Shown: piece by piece, positions 35,663-44,854 of the stretch
Numbering within the stretch: position 1 is the first letter of the stretch
How the letters are laid out: each line of letters starts with the position of its first letter
From: Euryarchaeota archaeon UBA552
Lineage (GTDB): Archaea > Thermoplasmatota > Poseidoniia > Poseidoniales > Thalassarchaeaceae
Direction: 5' to 3'
NCBI GenBank assembly: GCA_002499585.1
Contig: DAMH01000009.1
Coordinates: 1 to 64,000, forward strand
Length of the DNA: 64,000 bases
Notes under the pieces: model-generated
Told to the model about the DNA's origin: nothing
Seen by the model: the letters and a program-made list of their open reading frames with translations, nothing else
Database searches by the model: none
Made by a program: the position numbers and the translations under genes

Positions 35663-36718
35663 TCAAACCTCATGAGTCCAACCCTTGGTATCCTCCAGCG
35701 AACCGCCCATAATTCCGGTTAGGCGCTCAAAAAGTGCTAAAGTTATTGATCCCACACCTCCATAATCAACCTCTAGATCCCCATGTTGAATCGATCCTAT
35801 TGGAGAGATCACAGCTGCAGTTCCAGCGCAGAAAGCCTCATCGCAGTCCAAGGCGAAATTTATGTCCACCTTTTGTTCCCTAACCGTTATTCCCATTGAC
35901 TTAGCTAGCTCTATGATGGACAGCCTTGTTATTCCGGGCAAGATTGTCCCAGTCAGCTCAGGAGTGTAAACCACACCGTCTTTGACGCAAAAAAAGTTCG
36001 CAGCACCAACCTCTTCTACGAATCGATGTTCTACTGCATCCAGGTAGATTATCTCGCTGTAACCTTCAGACTTTGCCTTTCTTGATGGCATCATTCCCGG
36101 TGCATAATTACCTATCGCTTTGACCCCACCTGAACCACCAGGGGCAGCGCGATGGTGCGTCTGAGACACTCTGAGCGATATTGGCGACATTCCACCTTTG
36201 AAATATGGCCCCACCGGGACAGCGAATACCACGAACATGTATTCTTCAGCAGGTGAGACACCTAGCCTGGCACTGCTACCAAATAGTATGGGGCGGATGT
36301 ACAACTCGCCCTTTCCGTGCGGTGGAACCCATCTTCGATTTTCATGGGTTACCTGCCTGACCGCGTCAATGAACATTGATTCTGGGATCTCCGGCATTAC
36401 CAACCTTTTAGCTCCATCAGCAGCCCTCCTGGCATTCAACTCAGGTCGAAATAAAGTAATTCTGTCATCCGGGGTCTTCCTTGCTTTCATACCCTCGAAC
36501 AAACCTTGTCCGTAATTCAAGACACATGCTGCCGGGGATAAGCTGAGGGGTTGGAAATCAATCATAATCCCCTCTGACCACCCATCTTCAAGCGTCCCGT
36601 TCGCTACGTACATCCTGTCTGTTTCGGTAAAGGAGAATGTGAGTGAGTCCCAATCCGTAGGGGCTTTGACGTCTCCCGGGGCACCCATCAATACATCCGA
36701 ATAGAAGGAGGCATTCAA
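35663..36718 (-). CDS. ilvE: Branched-chain amino acid aminotransferase
   Basis: PLP enzyme for the last step of leucine, isoleucine and valine synthesis, or their breakdown. A 351-residue fold-type IV protein resembling the longer bacterial/eukaryotic BCAT group: LNYGQGLFEGMKA, the PLP lysine in GGVKAIGNYAPGM, EVGAANFFCVKDG and GTILPGITRLSIIELA. Convergent with SRP19; divergent from the DNA polymerase gene. Confidence 0.94.
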   Translation of the reverse strand: MNASFYSDVLMGAPGDVKAPTDWDSLTFSFTETDRMYVANGTLEDGWSEGIMIDFQPLSLSPAACVLNYGQGLFEGMKARKTPDDRITLFRPELNARRAADGAKRLVMPEIPESMFIDAVRQVTHENRRWVPPHGKGELYIRPILFGSSARLGVSPAEEYMFVVFAVPVGPYFKGGMSPISLRVSQTHHRAAPGGSGGVKAIGNYAPGMMPSRKAKSEGYSEIIYLDAVEHRFVEEVGAANFFCVKDGVVYTPELTGTILPGITRLSIIELAKSMGITVREQKVDINFALDCDEAFCAGTAAVISPIGSIQHGDLEVDYGGVGSITLALFERLTGIMGGSLEDTKGWTHEV

Positions 36719-36787
36719 CGCTTCCGGCGGTCTTCGTCACCTTCAAACACGCCAAGCATTGAACCGCGACCCCCCCTATCGGAGTAC

Positions 36788-39385
36788 ATGAGTGAGGGCT
36801 TGTGGCGAGATGACCTCTGTATCGTCGCCGCAGATAATCGCTCTTGGGGGGACTCAAACACAGTAGTCGAACTTTGGTGCCGATCCCAACGTGGGCATTC
36901 AGTTTTATTGCTGGTAAACGGTTTGCGACCCTACATCGAGATATCTCCGAGAGAGGGCGGTTGTTCAGGTACTGACGAAGATATACGTAACGTTCTATCC
37001 CTATCAAGCGTAACAGAAATCTGTCCACCAGTAACTAAGTGGTCTTCAAAGGGAGATATGCCTCACTGGAGGGTCATGGCGAGAGATACCACCGTCATCA
37101 CCCGGTTGAGGGAGGTTCTGAAAGCAGATTGGACCGTTACCAGCGCTGACATTCAATTTCACAAACGACTGTTGTACGATCTTGATCTTGGCCCTCACAT
37201 TACCGCAAAAGGACGCATTTTATCGACCGGTCCAAGAGCACCTTCAATCCCGAGAGATGCCATTCCCAACGAGGATGAGGCTCTTGAGAGGATCCTCTCA
37301 GTGGGCGGGCGCGGAATATATCCCGTGGATGTCGTGATGTCAGTGGATGCGGGGGATCTGGAGGCATGTGAACCATTCCAAACTCCTTTCGTTACTATGT
37401 CCATTGATTTAGAAACGAGTATTGCCACAAACAGAATACTGTGTGCCGCAGTTGTCGTAGAGAGGAATGGAAAACGCTCTGAATTTACATATAGAGGGGA
37501 CGAAGTTGAGGACATACTAATCCCGATCTGCGATTTGGTTCGAGATCAGGACCCGGATATAATAACAGGATACAACATAGATAATTTCGATCTTCCAAGA
37601 ATATTGGAAAGGACGGAGGCACTGGTAAAGAAAGATAGAAGGGTGAAATTGTTTGGCTGGGGGAGAGTCCCTGCGCAAGAAAATTCCAGGAGGGTGATCC
37701 CCAGCAGGGGACAGAATCGCACATGGAACATATCAGGAAGGGTCCCAATGGATGCATGGTGGCAGGCCCGGCAGACTCTCAAACCAGAAAGAGAGTCCTT
37801 GCGTTTTGTCACCGCATTAATTTGGCCCGACAACGATGAAATGAAAAAATTGGATATCGATGCAAGCCGTATGGATCACGAATGGAAAACTAGGCCGGAT
37901 GAGGTTGTCAAGTATTGTCTTAGAGATACACACTTGCCGATAGACATCCTAAATCACTTGCAGTCAATCCAGCAGAAGGAGGCTCTTGCAGCAGTCGCAA
38001 GAACTAGTTTCTCCACAGCCGCTACAGAGACGACCAGCCAATGGATTGACTCTCTGGTGATCAGGTTGGCCGATCGTGAGAATGTCGCCGTGCCGATGAC
38101 CCGACAGGGAAGGAGAGGTGAACAGATTGCAGGGGGGTATGTCCATGAGGTGGAGCCTGGATTGAGATCATGGATCGCAGTTCTGGACTTCAAATCGATG
38201 TATCCGTCGATCATGATCACAAACAACATCTGTCCAACCACGCTTGTGGAAGGTGACGACAAAATGAGCGATGATTCAGTCTCACCAACAACTGGTACCA
38301 GGTACAGGTCACAAACTCACAGAAACGGTTTGGTACCAAGACTTCTCACTGACTTGATGACACTGCGCGACGAATACAAGAAAACATCTCGAGTGGCGCG
38401 GGCTGACGGCGACGAGCAAAACGCCTTCTTGAACGATCGCTTACAGTTTGCTGTAAAAATTCTGATGAATTCTTTCTATGGAGTCTTCGCGAGCTCATTT
38501 TACCGTTTCACGCACAAAGATATCGGGGCAAGCATCACTGAATGGGCCAGACACAATATAAAATCGATAATATCTGATTTGAATGCTGATGGATATGATG
38601 TTGTTTACTCAGACACCGATTCAATATTCGTCAGAACTCGCGGGATAGGAGATGCACCAATCAATAAACCGGAGGATGATGAAAATAAACTGCGAACTTG
38701 GGAGCAGGCCAAAGAGGAGACAATAAATTTCGGTCGAAGGCTTGCAAACAAATACTCCAAAGAAGGGGCAGAATTGGAGTTCGAAACCGCAATGTCGGCA
38801 TTCTTTTCGCACGGTGCCAAGAAGAGGTATGTCGGAAGAGTGGTTTGGCCTAGAGAAGAAATGTTGATTCGTGGGTATGAAGTTCGCCGAACTGACTCAT
38901 TCAAGTTACTGACTGCCACAATGACAATGCTCTTTGAGAAGATTTTGCAGGGCAAAGAAGAATTCGCAGTGGACAGGACGCGGAAGGTGATTGAAGATGT
39001 CAGGAGAGGCAATGTGGCTGTCGGCGATCTTGTCATTAGTAGGTCTTGTAAGGGGAAAATAAAGAAAGACGGATCCGTTGATTTTTCTGTTTATTCTAAC
39101 CCCGACGGCTTGCCGTATGTTCGAGCCGCCAAACAAAGGATTGCGAGAGGATTAGGTTTCACACCGGGCATGAAAGTTGGATATGTAGTTTCAAATGCAA
39201 AGTCTTCCCCAATGGAAGTAAGCGCATGGTTAACCGATGAATTAGGCGACGAGCCACCAAGTTACGACCCTGAATACTACGCTCGGAGACTGGCCACTGC
39301 GTTGGGCAGAATAACAGAAGCATTCAGCTGGAACGAGAAGGATCTCCTGCAAGGATCAAGGCAACAATCCCTGTTCGATTACTGA
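36788..39385 (+). CDS. polB: Family B DNA polymerase
   Basis: An 865-residue replicative-type polymerase. The proofreading domain has Exo I MSIDLETSI (Asp207, Glu209), Exo II ITGYNIDNFDLPRI and Exo III YCLRDTHLPID. The polymerase domain has motif A DFKSMYPSIM, motif B KILMNSFYGVFAS and motif C YSDTDSIFV. The C-terminus RQQSLFDY is a PCNA-interacting box. No intein interrupts the conserved motifs. All catalytic residues appear present. Confidence 0.96.
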   Translation: MSEGLWRDDLCIVAADNRSWGDSNTVVELWCRSQRGHSVLLLVNGLRPYIEISPREGGCSGTDEDIRNVLSLSSVTEICPPVTKWSSKGDMPHWRVMARDTTVITRLREVLKADWTVTSADIQFHKRLLYDLDLGPHITAKGRILSTGPRAPSIPRDAIPNEDEALERILSVGGRGIYPVDVVMSVDAGDLEACEPFQTPFVTMSIDLETSIATNRILCAAVVVERNGKRSEFTYRGDEVEDILIPICDLVRDQDPDIITGYNIDNFDLPRILERTEALVKKDRRVKLFGWGRVPAQENSRRVIPSRGQNRTWNISGRVPMDAWWQARQTLKPERESLRFVTALIWPDNDEMKKLDIDASRMDHEWKTRPDEVVKYCLRDTHLPIDILNHLQSIQQKEALAAVARTSFSTAATETTSQWIDSLVIRLADRENVAVPMTRQGRRGEQIAGGYVHEVEPGLRSWIAVLDFKSMYPSIMITNNICPTTLVEGDDKMSDDSVSPTTGTRYRSQTHRNGLVPRLLTDLMTLRDEYKKTSRVARADGDEQNAFLNDRLQFAVKILMNSFYGVFASSFYRFTHKDIGASITEWARHNIKSIISDLNADGYDVVYSDTDSIFVRTRGIGDAPINKPEDDENKLRTWEQAKEETINFGRRLANKYSKEGAELEFETAMSAFFSHGAKKRYVGRVVWPREEMLIRGYEVRRTDSFKLLTATMTMLFEKILQGKEEFAVDRTRKVIEDVRRGNVAVGDLVISRSCKGKIKKDGSVDFSVYSNPDGLPYVRAAKQRIARGLGFTPGMKVGYVVSNAKSSPMEVSAWLTDELGDEPPSYDPEYYARRLATALGRITEAFSWNEKDLLQGSRQQSLFDY

Positions 39386-39434
39386 AAACAAACAATCGTA
39401 GGATTCATTTCTGTTCACTTACCGTGCGGGTATC

Positions 39435-40595
39435 ATGGGAACCCCCTCCAGAGCCATGGTCCTCGCTCTGATCATAGTTGGATCAGCACTCGGAGGGTGT
39501 CTAGCCACACTCGGCCTCAACGAGGCTCCAACCGTCCAATTAAACATCGAGCCATCTGGGGCGGTGCGAGAAGGAGACACGGTAACATTCAGTGCAGCTG
39601 GGAGTTCCGACCCGGATGGAGATCCATTGGCATTTACATGGAATTTCGGTGACGGAAACGTTGGTTCTGGCCTCACAACCAGTCATGTCTACACTAGTAC
39701 GGGGACATTCAATGTCAAGCTAACAGCAGCGGACGGTAACTATGAAACAACCATCACCAAGAACATCACCATTATTGAATCCTCTGCGAAGAAACCGACT
39801 GCTTCTGCCAGTGGGGAAAAAATGGATAACTGCGACGGAGAAGAGCCGCCAAACGGGGATTTCATCCTCATCTGGGTCTGCGATGAGGACAAGGATGAGA
39901 CAGATCGCTCAATTGACTTCACCACAGTTATCGAAATAGACGGGTCATCTTCAGACGCAGGCGGAGTAGACTACATCGATAAATGGGAGTGGGACTTGGA
40001 CACATCTGAAGATTCAGATGGTGATGGTTTGAGTGACAACGACATTGATGCCACTGGCGAAGTCGTCAACGTAGAAAGGACTGGTGGTGCCTTTGAAGTG
40101 AGGTTGACGGTGACCTCCAGCAACGGTCTGACGGACTCTGACAATATCGTGATTTACATCAATTACAGGGGAGAATGGAGGGACTTCATTATTGACGCAA
40201 GCATCAATGATCCGGTAGAGATGGCATGGGATTTCCCTGTAAAGTACAATACAGAGAGTAAGGACAAAATAAGATACCTCAGGGTGAAACTAGATTATCC
40301 GCAGGAAGATGACGACCAACCAATATTCACAGGTGGGGCAACAACTGCCAACAAGCTCGACCTCTTTCTGTACAATACCACCTCCCAGGAAAAAGAAGTG
40401 TCAAACACTACTCAAATAGAAAATGAAAATCGCGATGCCGGTGAATGCGGCAGCGACGAATATTGTATTTGGCAAGTGGTAAGCGGATCGACCGTCCGTG
40501 CCTTCCGCGCCGATACATGGTCTGTAGATCTCACCAATGACGAAAGCCACAACACGAAGATCAATTCTCTGATTGTAGAACTACAATACAGGTGA
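39435..40595 (+). CDS. PKD-domain lipoprotein
   Basis: A 386-residue exported protein. The N-terminus ends in a lipobox (LIIVGSALGGC), implying lipid attachment at the cysteine. A PKD domain follows at ~30-115 (SSDPDGDPLAFTWNFGDGNV; VKLTAADGNYETTITKN); a second, PKD-like region with an Asp-rich insertion (EDSDGDGLSDNDIDA) occupies ~150-235. The C-terminal ~130 residues are beta-rich without recognised motif. Probably an extracellular binding or scaffold protein. Confidence 0.82.
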   Translation: MGTPSRAMVLALIIVGSALGGCLATLGLNEAPTVQLNIEPSGAVREGDTVTFSAAGSSDPDGDPLAFTWNFGDGNVGSGLTTSHVYTSTGTFNVKLTAADGNYETTITKNITIIESSAKKPTASASGEKMDNCDGEEPPNGDFILIWVCDEDKDETDRSIDFTTVIEIDGSSSDAGGVDYIDKWEWDLDTSEDSDGDGLSDNDIDATGEVVNVERTGGAFEVRLTVTSSNGLTDSDNIVIYINYRGEWRDFIIDASINDPVEMAWDFPVKYNTESKDKIRYLRVKLDYPQEDDDQPIFTGGATTANKLDLFLYNTTSQEKEVSNTTQIENENRDAGECGSDEYCIWQVVSGSTVRAFRADTWSVDLTNDESHNTKINSLIVELQYR

Positions 40596-40699
40596 TCTGG
40601 CAAAGAACTCAAATTTCGAGGACAGCAAATTACGGGCCGATTGAGAGTGAGGTTCAAATACGCGCCGCAAGTCGCCGGCACACCATAGAGGTGTATAAC

Positions 40700-41983
40700 A
40701 TGGGCTCACAATGGGAAGATAAAAGCAAGCCGCATCTAAATATCGTATTCATAGGTCACGTCGACCACGGAAAATCAACAACCGTAGGAAGGCTACTGCT
40801 AGACAGCGGTCACATCGAACAGCACATAATCGACAAGAACGAACAACTAGCTAGCGAGTCAGGAAAAGCTGGGTTCGGCCTCGCCTACGTAATGGACGGC
40901 CTAAAAGAAGAGCGAGAGCGTGGCATTACCATCGACGTCGCTCACAAAGAATTCTACACTCCGAACTACTACTTCACAGTGATAGACGCTCCCGGGCACC
41001 GCGATTTCGTGAAGAACATGATTACTGGCACCAGCCAAGCAGATGCTGCAGTCCTAGTGGTCGCCGCCAACGATGGCGTCAATGCACAGACCAAAGAACA
41101 CGCTTTCCTCGCACGAGTCCTCGGCGTGACCCAACTCATCGTAAACATCAACAAAATGGACATAAGCGGAGTAGACTATCAAGAATCGAAATACAATGAG
41201 GTGAAGACTGAAGTCTCCAATCTGCTAAAGATGGCAGGGTTCAAGCCCGACGACATCCACTTCATCGCAGGTTCGTCCCAAATGGGCGAGAACATCTACA
41301 ACAAAAGTGATAACATGTCATGGTACAAAGGCCCCACTCTCTTTGAGGCCATCGACGGTATCAAGATGCCTCCTAAACCAACTGATAGACCCCTAAGGCT
41401 CCCAATTCAAGACGTATACAAAATTGGCGGAATAGGCACTGTTCCCGTCGGCAAGATTGAGACGGGGGTTCTCAATCCAGGCAAGACAGTAGTTTTCAAC
41501 CCAAGCCAAAAATCTGCTGAGGTCAAGAGCATTGAGATGCACCACACCCAAGTCGATCGCGCTGAGCCCGGTGACAACGTCGGGTTCAACGTCAGAGGAC
41601 TAGCAGTCACCGACATCCGAAGAGGTGACATTGCTGGTTACCAGGAAAACCCTCCCACATTCGTCAGACACGACGAGACGTTCCTTGGCAACATCCAGAT
41701 AATGGACATCCCCAAGGCTGTCGGTGTTGGCTACACACCTGTCTTCCACGCACACACCGCCCAAGTAGCGGTGAGGTTTGTCGAACTTGTAAAGGATCTG
41801 AAGTCTGGAGAAACCCCAGCATTCCTGAAGTCCGGAGATGCTGCTCTCGTGAGATTCCAGCCCACAAAGCCGATGGCAATCGAACAACAAGACACCTTCC
41901 CCGAACTCTCAAGGTTCGCCATCAGGGACATGGGTAAGACGGTTGCAGCTGGCGTCTGTGCGAAGATCGAGAAAAAGGCTTGA
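40700..41983 (+). CDS. tuf: Translation elongation factor 1-alpha
   Basis: Delivers aminoacyl-tRNA to the ribosome. A 427-residue archaeal GTPase with G1 IGHVDHGKST, switch II DAPGHRDF and G4 NINKMD. Codon use differs from neighbours (strong preference for C-ending codons), as expected for a highly expressed gene. ATG 40700 has gaggtg seven bases upstream; the open frame further upstream is not part of the protein. uS10 follows 25 bases downstream, a conserved archaeal pairing. Confidence 0.97.
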   Translation: MGSQWEDKSKPHLNIVFIGHVDHGKSTTVGRLLLDSGHIEQHIIDKNEQLASESGKAGFGLAYVMDGLKEERERGITIDVAHKEFYTPNYYFTVIDAPGHRDFVKNMITGTSQADAAVLVVAANDGVNAQTKEHAFLARVLGVTQLIVNINKMDISGVDYQESKYNEVKTEVSNLLKMAGFKPDDIHFIAGSSQMGENIYNKSDNMSWYKGPTLFEAIDGIKMPPKPTDRPLRLPIQDVYKIGGIGTVPVGKIETGVLNPGKTVVFNPSQKSAEVKSIEMHHTQVDRAEPGDNVGFNVRGLAVTDIRRGDIAGYQENPPTFVRHDETFLGNIQIMDIPKAVGVGYTPVFHAHTAQVAVRFVELVKDLKSGETPAFLKSGDAALVRFQPTKPMAIEQQDTFPELSRFAIRDMGKTVAAGVCAKIEKKA

Positions 41984-42008
41984 ACCAAGGATCTGAGGTG
42001 TTGACTGG

Positions 42009-42338
42009 ATGCCAGTTGTCACCACAATCAAACTCACTGGGGAAAATCATGAAGATGTAGACACTGTCTGCACACAAATAAAGAGAATATCTGATGAGTC
42101 TGGAGTTAAGCTCCGGGGCCCGATTCCCCTACCCACCAGGAAGCTTGTCGTACCGTGCCGAAAAGCACCCTCTGGAGAAGGATCAGAGACATACGATCAT
42201 TGGGAGATGAGGATCCACAAGCGGCTACTTGAATTGGTGACCAATACAGCCAAAGATGAAACAGCGCTAAGACAAGTCCTTAGGATACCAATACCAGACT
42301 CAGTCACCATCGAATTGTCGCTTCGCAATCTGTCCTGA
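42009..42338 (+). CDS. rps10: 30S ribosomal protein uS10
   Basis: A 109-residue protein with VVTTIKLTGENHEDVDTVCTQ, LRGPIPLPTRKLVVPCRK and HKRLLELVTNT, the hallmarks of archaeal uS10. Same strand and immediately downstream of EF-1alpha; probably co-transcribed. Ends four bases before the convergent peptidase gene. Confidence 0.95.
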   Translation: MPVVTTIKLTGENHEDVDTVCTQIKRISDESGVKLRGPIPLPTRKLVVPCRKAPSGEGSETYDHWEMRIHKRLLELVTNTAKDETALRQVLRIPIPDSVTIELSLRNLS

Positions 42339-42342
42339 ATTA

Positions 42343-43713
42343 TCACGAACCCCTTCTGGCAAGTGAGCCCATCGGATCCCAGGCTGGTAGAACCACCGGG
42401 TCTGTGGATAGACCGGCGACCATCTCGGCGGTCAGTTTAGAACTCGGTGCAGCTATCTCAAACATGTAATCGTCAAACCAGCTGTCATTCATTACGAAGA
42501 AACCCTTCTCTCCGCTGTCTTTCACTCCCCATGAATTTTCAACTCTCCATTTTCTCGGCTCACCATCGATCACGTCTACACCTGTGAACAGCATAGCATG
42601 CGTCATCACGGTTTGTCCATGGATCAAGCGATCCCGCTTATTCATCCCGAATTCAAAACCGTAAAGTGACTCCAAGTCAAATAATTTCGAATCCCATAGC
42701 CCCCTCTTCCTGTGCATCTGTTTACCCACATCGCAGCCCATCCAAACCGGGACACCTTCCTGCAGGATTTCCATCGTGACCCTCTTCATTTCCTCCATGG
42801 GAACATTGAGGTATACAACGGGAGGGCCTCCAGTGACGTTCTGTAGCCTGTCGACGGTGTAGGTTCTGTACATTTCATTCCGTGGGTCGTTGACTAAACA
42901 GACGTAATCCTCCCAACTGACATCAACATACTCCGATGTAAATTGCCCCGGAGTCATCCTTCCTTTTCGATGAAAGTTTCCGTCCTTATCCGTCCATTGC
43001 CAATCGAACGATTCTGGAGGGGTTCCGAGGTGGATACACAGTAACCTCCAAACGTTACTGATGATCTCTTCCTTCCTTTTTCGGATTGATTCTAGACCTT
43101 CCCCTTTCGCAACCATTCCTCTTAGTTCGCACGCCGAGGACCTCAACAAGTCTCTCAGACTAGCGTTCATCCAACGCGTTGCACTGCTGGAAGATGACTC
43201 TGGATAGACTGACTTCGGGACGAGCCCATGCCTTCGTATCAAATTCATCGCCATGTTCCATTGGCCACCATCACCGATTGGATCACTTAGCAGGAAATGA
43301 ACAGTCCGATCATCCACCTTCTTTCCACCGAGGTCGATCATTGACTCAAGGAAACAATTTGACCGCTCGAATTTATCCCAAAAGTGAATATGAGCCTGAC
43401 TAAACTCGAATTCTTTGATGTTCATTTTCTTCATAGCTCCCGGCCTGAAAAGGTTTAGAGCCGCAAAAAGCCAACATCGCCCACTCGATTTCTGATTCGT
43501 AGCAGACCAATCGTCTAACTTTATGCTGAATGTTGAATTCATGCTTTGTACCAGACTACGATCCAATGCAACATCTACAAAACGCCCATTTGTGACCGCA
43601 TTTTGAACTATCTTTGAGGTAGGGTGCTTCAAGAACTTCAATCTCAAGGCTTGAATCATCTCTGGGGTTACAGAACCGTCGTCGGACATGGCCACAGATG
43701 TCTGGTTAGGCAC
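42343..43713 (-). CDS. pepC: Cysteine peptidase of the PepC/bleomycin hydrolase family (C1B)
   Basis: A 456-residue papain-fold peptidase. Catalytic Cys80 lies in QKSSGRCWLFAALN, the catalytic His in MTHAMLFTGVDV, and Asn in WRVENSWGV. Members form hexameric barrels in the cytosol and act as aminopeptidases on small peptides. No signal peptide, consistent with cytosolic use. The family is mainly bacterial and eukaryotic; its presence here fits a protein-degrading heterotroph and suggests transfer (inference). Starts 16 bases after the GINS gene on the same strand. Confidence 0.93.
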   Translation of the reverse strand: MPNQTSVAMSDDGSVTPEMIQALRLKFLKHPTSKIVQNAVTNGRFVDVALDRSLVQSMNSTFSIKLDDWSATNQKSSGRCWLFAALNLFRPGAMKKMNIKEFEFSQAHIHFWDKFERSNCFLESMIDLGGKKVDDRTVHFLLSDPIGDGGQWNMAMNLIRRHGLVPKSVYPESSSSSATRWMNASLRDLLRSSACELRGMVAKGEGLESIRKRKEEIISNVWRLLCIHLGTPPESFDWQWTDKDGNFHRKGRMTPGQFTSEYVDVSWEDYVCLVNDPRNEMYRTYTVDRLQNVTGGPPVVYLNVPMEEMKRVTMEILQEGVPVWMGCDVGKQMHRKRGLWDSKLFDLESLYGFEFGMNKRDRLIHGQTVMTHAMLFTGVDVIDGEPRKWRVENSWGVKDSGEKGFFVMNDSWFDDYMFEIAAPSSKLTAEMVAGLSTDPVVLPAWDPMGSLARRGS

Positions 43714-43728
43714 TTTGTACTTCCCTGT

Positions 43729-44571
43729 TCAGATCTCGGACAACTCTGCTAGACCGACAGAAATTAATGTCTCACTGAATCTCTTAGAGAACAAATGAAC
43801 TTCGCCGCTGACTATGGATATTTCACGGCCTTCCTCGTCTATCACGGGATCTTCACTGTCTTGAATAATTCGGATTCGGACCAGATTTACGTCAGTCTCA
43901 GATGGTGTAGGAGGCGGTGGAGAGTCGATGTATCCTGCGTCAATAGCCCTTATTCGGTCTTCCTCATCAATTTCTGGATCATCCCAATCATTGGATCTTT
44001 TTGGACTAGGACTGGGCAGGGGGGCCAGTCCATCCTGATCTTCGCCATCATTGAATCTGCTTAAACTAGGCTCGCCCACCGAAATGTCTTCACTGTCCTC
44101 CACGCCCATCAGGACGTTCCATGAAGATAACCTCCGGAAACGCTCGACAGACAGTGATATCTCAGAGTGGAATGATCTCTCTTTTGCATCCATCTTCGAC
44201 CAGTCAATCGTGACACCGCTTTTCCTCCCCGTTTTGCCTCTGTCCTCTAACAGCGATTCAATAACTGCGTTGTTAGTAAGCGCGTTCAATCTCAGGTTAG
44301 CTAGATTGCGCAGTTGGGTCCGAATATTGGATATCCTTCTGGTCGCGGTGGATAAGCGGGCGCTACCAATCCCCTCCCGCCTCATTTGATCTACCTCTTG
44401 TTCTAAGTGGATAACCAACTTAACGACAAGGCTCCAAAAATCTGGAAATGGGAGTTTGACAGGTACCTGTTTCGACCTTTGCTGTCTGGCAACCTCGAAT
44501 ATTGCCTTCTCTATCCTGTCCAACTCGACACTGGTAAGGGCATCTGCCTGATCATCGTCCACCCCTCTCAC
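43729..44571 (-). CDS. GINS-complex DNA replication subunit (Gins51-like)
   Basis: A 280-residue protein. The N-terminal helical region (LDRIEKAIFEVARQQRSK; RRISNIRTQLRNLANLRLNA) fits the GINS A domain. A long acidic, Pro/Ser-rich linker (~175-225) leads to a C-terminal beta domain: VRIRIIQDSEDPVIDEEGRE, then a G-x-V-H-L-x-K stretch and ETLISVGLAELSEI, closely like the GINS B domain ending. GINS activates the MCM helicase at replication forks. The call rests on domain pattern rather than strong motifs. Confidence 0.7.
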   Translation of the reverse strand: MRGVDDDQADALTSVELDRIEKAIFEVARQQRSKQVPVKLPFPDFWSLVVKLVIHLEQEVDQMRREGIGSARLSTATRRISNIRTQLRNLANLRLNALTNNAVIESLLEDRGKTGRKSGVTIDWSKMDAKERSFHSEISLSVERFRRLSSWNVLMGVEDSEDISVGEPSLSRFNDGEDQDGLAPLPSPSPKRSNDWDDPEIDEEDRIRAIDAGYIDSPPPPTPSETDVNLVRIRIIQDSEDPVIDEEGREISIVSGEVHLFSKRFSETLISVGLAELSEI

Positions 44572-44676
44572 CTGTACTACCGTTGAGTTAGCGATCCTTC
44601 AATGATTCCTAACCGCCACACGAATTAAGCTTCATGATTCCGACGCACTCAATAGCATATGCTTCCTCCCCAGAGT

Positions 44677-44761
44677 GCAGGTGTACCCGAGTGGTCAAAG
44701 GGGGCGGGCTCAAGATCCGCTGCATAGTGCTTCGCAGGTTCGAATCCTGCCGCCTGCACCA
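44677..44761 (+). tRNA. tRNA-Leu (anticodon CAA), CCA encoded
   Basis: Acceptor stem GCAGGTG pairs with CGCCTGC (one G-U); anticodon stem GCGGG/TCCGC encloses CTCAAGA with CAA at 44711-44713; a long variable arm (class II) and a T arm with TTCGAAT follow. Discriminator A and encoded CCA end the gene. No intron. The large protease gene begins ~93 bases downstream. Confidence 0.95.
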
Positions 44762-44854
44762 AGATGTATGAATAAACGTAGATTGCCTGATTATGAGCAG
44801 AAATGCTGTCATATTGGAACACCAATTAAAACAATAGAGCACCTCTTCAGATCT

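Noticed and set aside
44675..44854. Upstream extension of the large protease through tRNA-Leu
   Set aside because: It overlaps the tRNA, and the signal peptide begins only at about 44855-44870.
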